Both the position numbers and the translations under genes were made by a program. The notes beneath the pieces were generated by a model. That model saw only the letters and a list, made by a program, of their open reading frames with translations. It searched no databases and had not been told where the DNA came from. From the NCBI GenBank assembly GCA_945865645.1, contig CAMBEI010000022.1, positions 1 through 35,507 on the forward strand: a stretch of 35,507 nt of DNA, read 5' to 3'. How positions within the stretch are numbered: the stretch's first letter is position 1; each line of letters opens with the position of its first letter. Below are positions 33,835 through 35,507 of this stretch, in pieces. This DNA is from Chitinophaga pinensis (GTDB taxonomy: Bacteria; Bacteroidota; Bacteroidia; Chitinophagales; Chitinophagaceae).

Positions 33835-35190
33835 TTAATTTTTGATATTTTTTAAGATCATTTTTTCAATTTCCTCATCCTGCCATTTGTTTTCAATATC
33901 AGGGATCGCCATTACTTGTTGCATAATAGTTTCCTGCCTTTGTCCATTAAGCAGGGCCTCACTATACCTTATATGGTTACTAAAGGTTACTTGTGCATAA
34001 GCAGGTATCCATTTATCTGGATATTTTTTGCTAAAAGCAGCTTCTATTTTTTTCTGTAATAAAAATTTAGGCTGATTTACTTTGTCCCTCATTTCTACAA
34101 AATTATTTAGTGCTAAATCTGCAATAGCATCCCCATCAGGTTTTCTTAAAGATTGGTATTCAGCTAAAATTTCCGACCAGTTATCGAGATGCTTTTCAAT
34201 TAAACTATTTAGCACTGAGCAATCTTCAAAACCACAGTTCATGCCCTGCCCAAAAAAGGGAACAATAGCGTGTGCGGCATCACCAATCAAAGCAAATTTG
34301 TCATTTCTTATCCAGGGATAACATTTTACCGTGACCAAAGAAGAAGTTGGATTGGTGAAAAAATCTTCTTCAAGTGTTGGCATTAACGTAGCCGCATCTA
34401 TAAAAGTTTTTTCAAAAAAAGACCTTACTTTTTCTTTATTATCTAATGACGCAAATGAAAATTCTCCTTCAAATGGGAAAAAAAGTGTGCAGGTAAAACT
34501 CCCATCAATATTAGGAAGGGCAATCATCATGAAATTGCCTCTCGGCCATATATGTAATGCATTTTTATTCAGTAAAAAAATGCCGTTTTTTCCGGCAGGA
34601 ATAGTTAGCTCTTTATACCCAAAATCAATGTAGTATTGTTGATATTGGAAACGATCATGCTGCATTTGGTGTGTTAATCTGGCGGCAGAAAAAGCACCAT
34701 CACTGCCAAATAAAAGTTGAAATTTTAAAATTGATGGATTAAAGTTTATTGCATCCTGCAGAGTCAATTCATTTTTATTCCAGTCTATAGCTTCGCATTT
34801 TTGATTAAAACTGATTTCAACTTTATGTTGTTCTGCAAGATCCATCAACTTGCAATTTAATTCGCCTCTTGATACGGAATTGATATATTGATTTTCTTTA
34901 CCGTAAGCCTGGTAGGCAGTGCTGCCATCTGTATTATGCATAAAGCGGCCATGCATGGGTATACAAATCTTTCTAATCTCATCCATTAAGCCCACCTCTT
35001 CCAAGGCTTTGATACCACGATCGCTTAGTGCAAGATTTATTGAGCGGCCAGCAATCATATTCTGCTTACGCATGTCGCTCCTGCGTTCAAAAATTTTTAC
35101 TTCATATCCACGTTTTGATAAATAGATAGAAAGTAATGAACCAACAAGACCAGCTCCAATAATTATTGTTTCCTTTTTTTTGTTACTCAT
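33835..35190 (-). CDS. kmo: Kynurenine 3-monooxygenase
   Basis: FAD and NADPH-dependent hydroxylation of kynurenine to 3-hydroxykynurenine. The 451-aa protein has TIIIGAGLVGSLLSIYLSKRG (8-28, dinucleotide fold), AGRSINLALSDRGIKAL, MHGRFMHNTDG, NSVSRGELNCKLMDLA, and GDAAHAIVPFFGQGMNCGFEDC, where the DG-like FAD segment is unmistakable for KMO. Bacterial homologues lack the membrane tail of mammalian KMO, and this one ends with a short Lys-rich helix. The ATG at 35190 is used; a codon at 35196 is TTG. The start overlaps the kynU stop by 8 bp. Confidence 0.95.
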   Translation of the reverse strand: MSNKKKETIIIGAGLVGSLLSIYLSKRGYEVKIFERRSDMRKQNMIAGRSINLALSDRGIKALEEVGLMDEIRKICIPMHGRFMHNTDGSTAYQAYGKENQYINSVSRGELNCKLMDLAEQHKVEISFNQKCEAIDWNKNELTLQDAINFNPSILKFQLLFGSDGAFSAARLTHQMQHDRFQYQQYYIDFGYKELTIPAGKNGIFLLNKNALHIWPRGNFMMIALPNIDGSFTCTLFFPFEGEFSFASLDNKEKVRSFFEKTFIDAATLMPTLEEDFFTNPTSSLVTVKCYPWIRNDKFALIGDAAHAIVPFFGQGMNCGFEDCSVLNSLIEKHLDNWSEILAEYQSLRKPDGDAIADLALNNFVEMRDKVNQPKFLLQKKIEAAFSKKYPDKWIPAYAQVTFSNHIRYSEALLNGQRQETIMQQVMAIPDIENKWQDEEIEKMILKNIKN

Positions 35191-35507
35191 TTTCAAGAAT
35201 TAATTTAATCGCTTCTCCAAATACCCACAATTCTTCAAATGAATTATATAAAGGTACTGGGGCTATCCTTATTACATTAGGCTCTCGCCAGTCGGCTAAT
35301 ATGCCATTCTGTTTTAACGCTTCAAAAATTTTCTTCCCTTTTTGTAGCATCATCATAGAAATCTGGCATCCTTTTTCTCCTTTAGGCGTAATAATTTCAA
35401 TCTTTTTTTCTAATGAATTTGCATTGAGTTCGTCAATGATAAAAAATAAATAATCACTTAATAGTTTTCCTTTTACAATCAAATTTTTTATGCCGGCTTC
35501 TTCAAAA
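35183..35507 (-). CDS. kynU: Kynureninase, C-terminal part (N-terminus beyond window)
   Basis: PLP enzyme that cleaves (3-hydroxy)kynurenine to (3-hydroxy)anthranilate. Only the last 108 residues lie in the window. Seen: EIITPKGEKGCQISMMML, followed by ALKQNGILADWREPNVIRIAPVPLYNSFEELWVF, which closely follows the C-terminal domain of KynU (GCQLSL ... RxPNVIRxAPVPLYNSF). The frame stays open to the right edge. The kmo start overlaps the stop, so the two enzymes of the pathway are translationally coupled. Confidence 0.92.
   Translation of the reverse strand, partial: FEEAGIKNLIVKGKLLSDYLFFIIDELNANSLEKKIEIITPKGEKGCQISMMMLQKGKKIFEALKQNGILADWREPNVIRIAPVPLYNSFEELWVFGEAIKLILENE

Noticed and set aside
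1..35507. CRISPR array, prophage, insertion sequence, defence island or biosynthetic cluster
   Set aside because: No spaced repeats, transposase or integrase motifs, or defence or scaffold genes were seen. The NYN protein alone is not evidence of a defence system.

Overview
The window reads as a stretch of ordinary chromosome from a low-GC member of the Bacteroidota, most likely a Chitinophagaceae-like bacterium. The evidence is the gene content (kynurenine-pathway genes, split-alpha transhydrogenase, Bacteroidota-type MnmA, NamZ/DUF1343, VF530, the tail of a type IX secretion sorting domain), weak Shine-Dalgarno sequences, and repeated TAnnTTTG -7 boxes just upstream of start codons. Genus cannot be fixed from this sequence alone. 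I recognise 39 genes (37 intact or apparently intact, two cut by the window edges), plus a truncated YigZ gene, a degraded sorting-domain relic and a degraded tRNA fragment.

Layout. 1-2222: divergent pair of a PLP aminotransferase (cut by the left edge) and a THUMP-domain RNA methyltransferase. 2336-7877, minus strand: NYN/LOTUS protein, VF530 protein, two non-homologous-type isocitrate dehydrogenases side by side, a GNAT acetyltransferase and a Cys/Met-metabolism PLP enzyme. 7960-10358: DinB protein, an unrecognised lipoprotein and mnmA. 10519-12663, plus strand: thyA-folA-methyltransferase. 12695-15643, plus strand: pntAA-pntAB-pntB. 15763-18210: NOL1/NOP2/Sun rRNA methyltransferase and a LysM protein. 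18218-20422, minus strand: namZ-fmt. 20600-22444: FKBP-type isomerase and pepT. 22509-24012, minus strand: a secreted TPR protein and a secreted unknown. 24293-25890: SPFH protein, sorting-domain relic, NTF2-like lipoprotein. 25891-26219 has no gene but holds a strong terminator, a tRNA 3'-half relic, a hairpin and a candidate promoter. 26220-29423: ExbB/ExbD pair, prmC, truncated YigZ, methyltransferase. 29493-35507: 3-hydroxyacyl-CoA dehydrogenase, glutaryl-CoA dehydrogenase, SGNH hydrolase, then a tight minus-strand operon kynU(partial)-kmo-paiB-like-pyrF.

The genes fit together in a few places. Two isocitrate dehydrogenases and the proton-translocating transhydrogenase bear on NADPH supply, and thyA-folA form the dTMP/folate cycle that uses it. 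kynU-kmo is the tryptophan-kynurenine route, and glutaryl-CoA dehydrogenase plus 3-hydroxyacyl-CoA dehydrogenase would carry glutaryl-CoA to acetoacetyl-CoA. MnmA, Fmt, PrmC, the Sun-type enzyme and the THUMP enzyme are translation-related modifiers.

I found no defence island, phage, insertion sequence, CRISPR array or biosynthetic cluster, and nothing I would call a new system. The observations most worth a second look are the tandem isocitrate dehydrogenases with a changed cofactor pocket in one of them, the relics at 25.2 kb, 26.0 kb and 28.4 kb, and several perfect inverted repeats at gene ends or starts.
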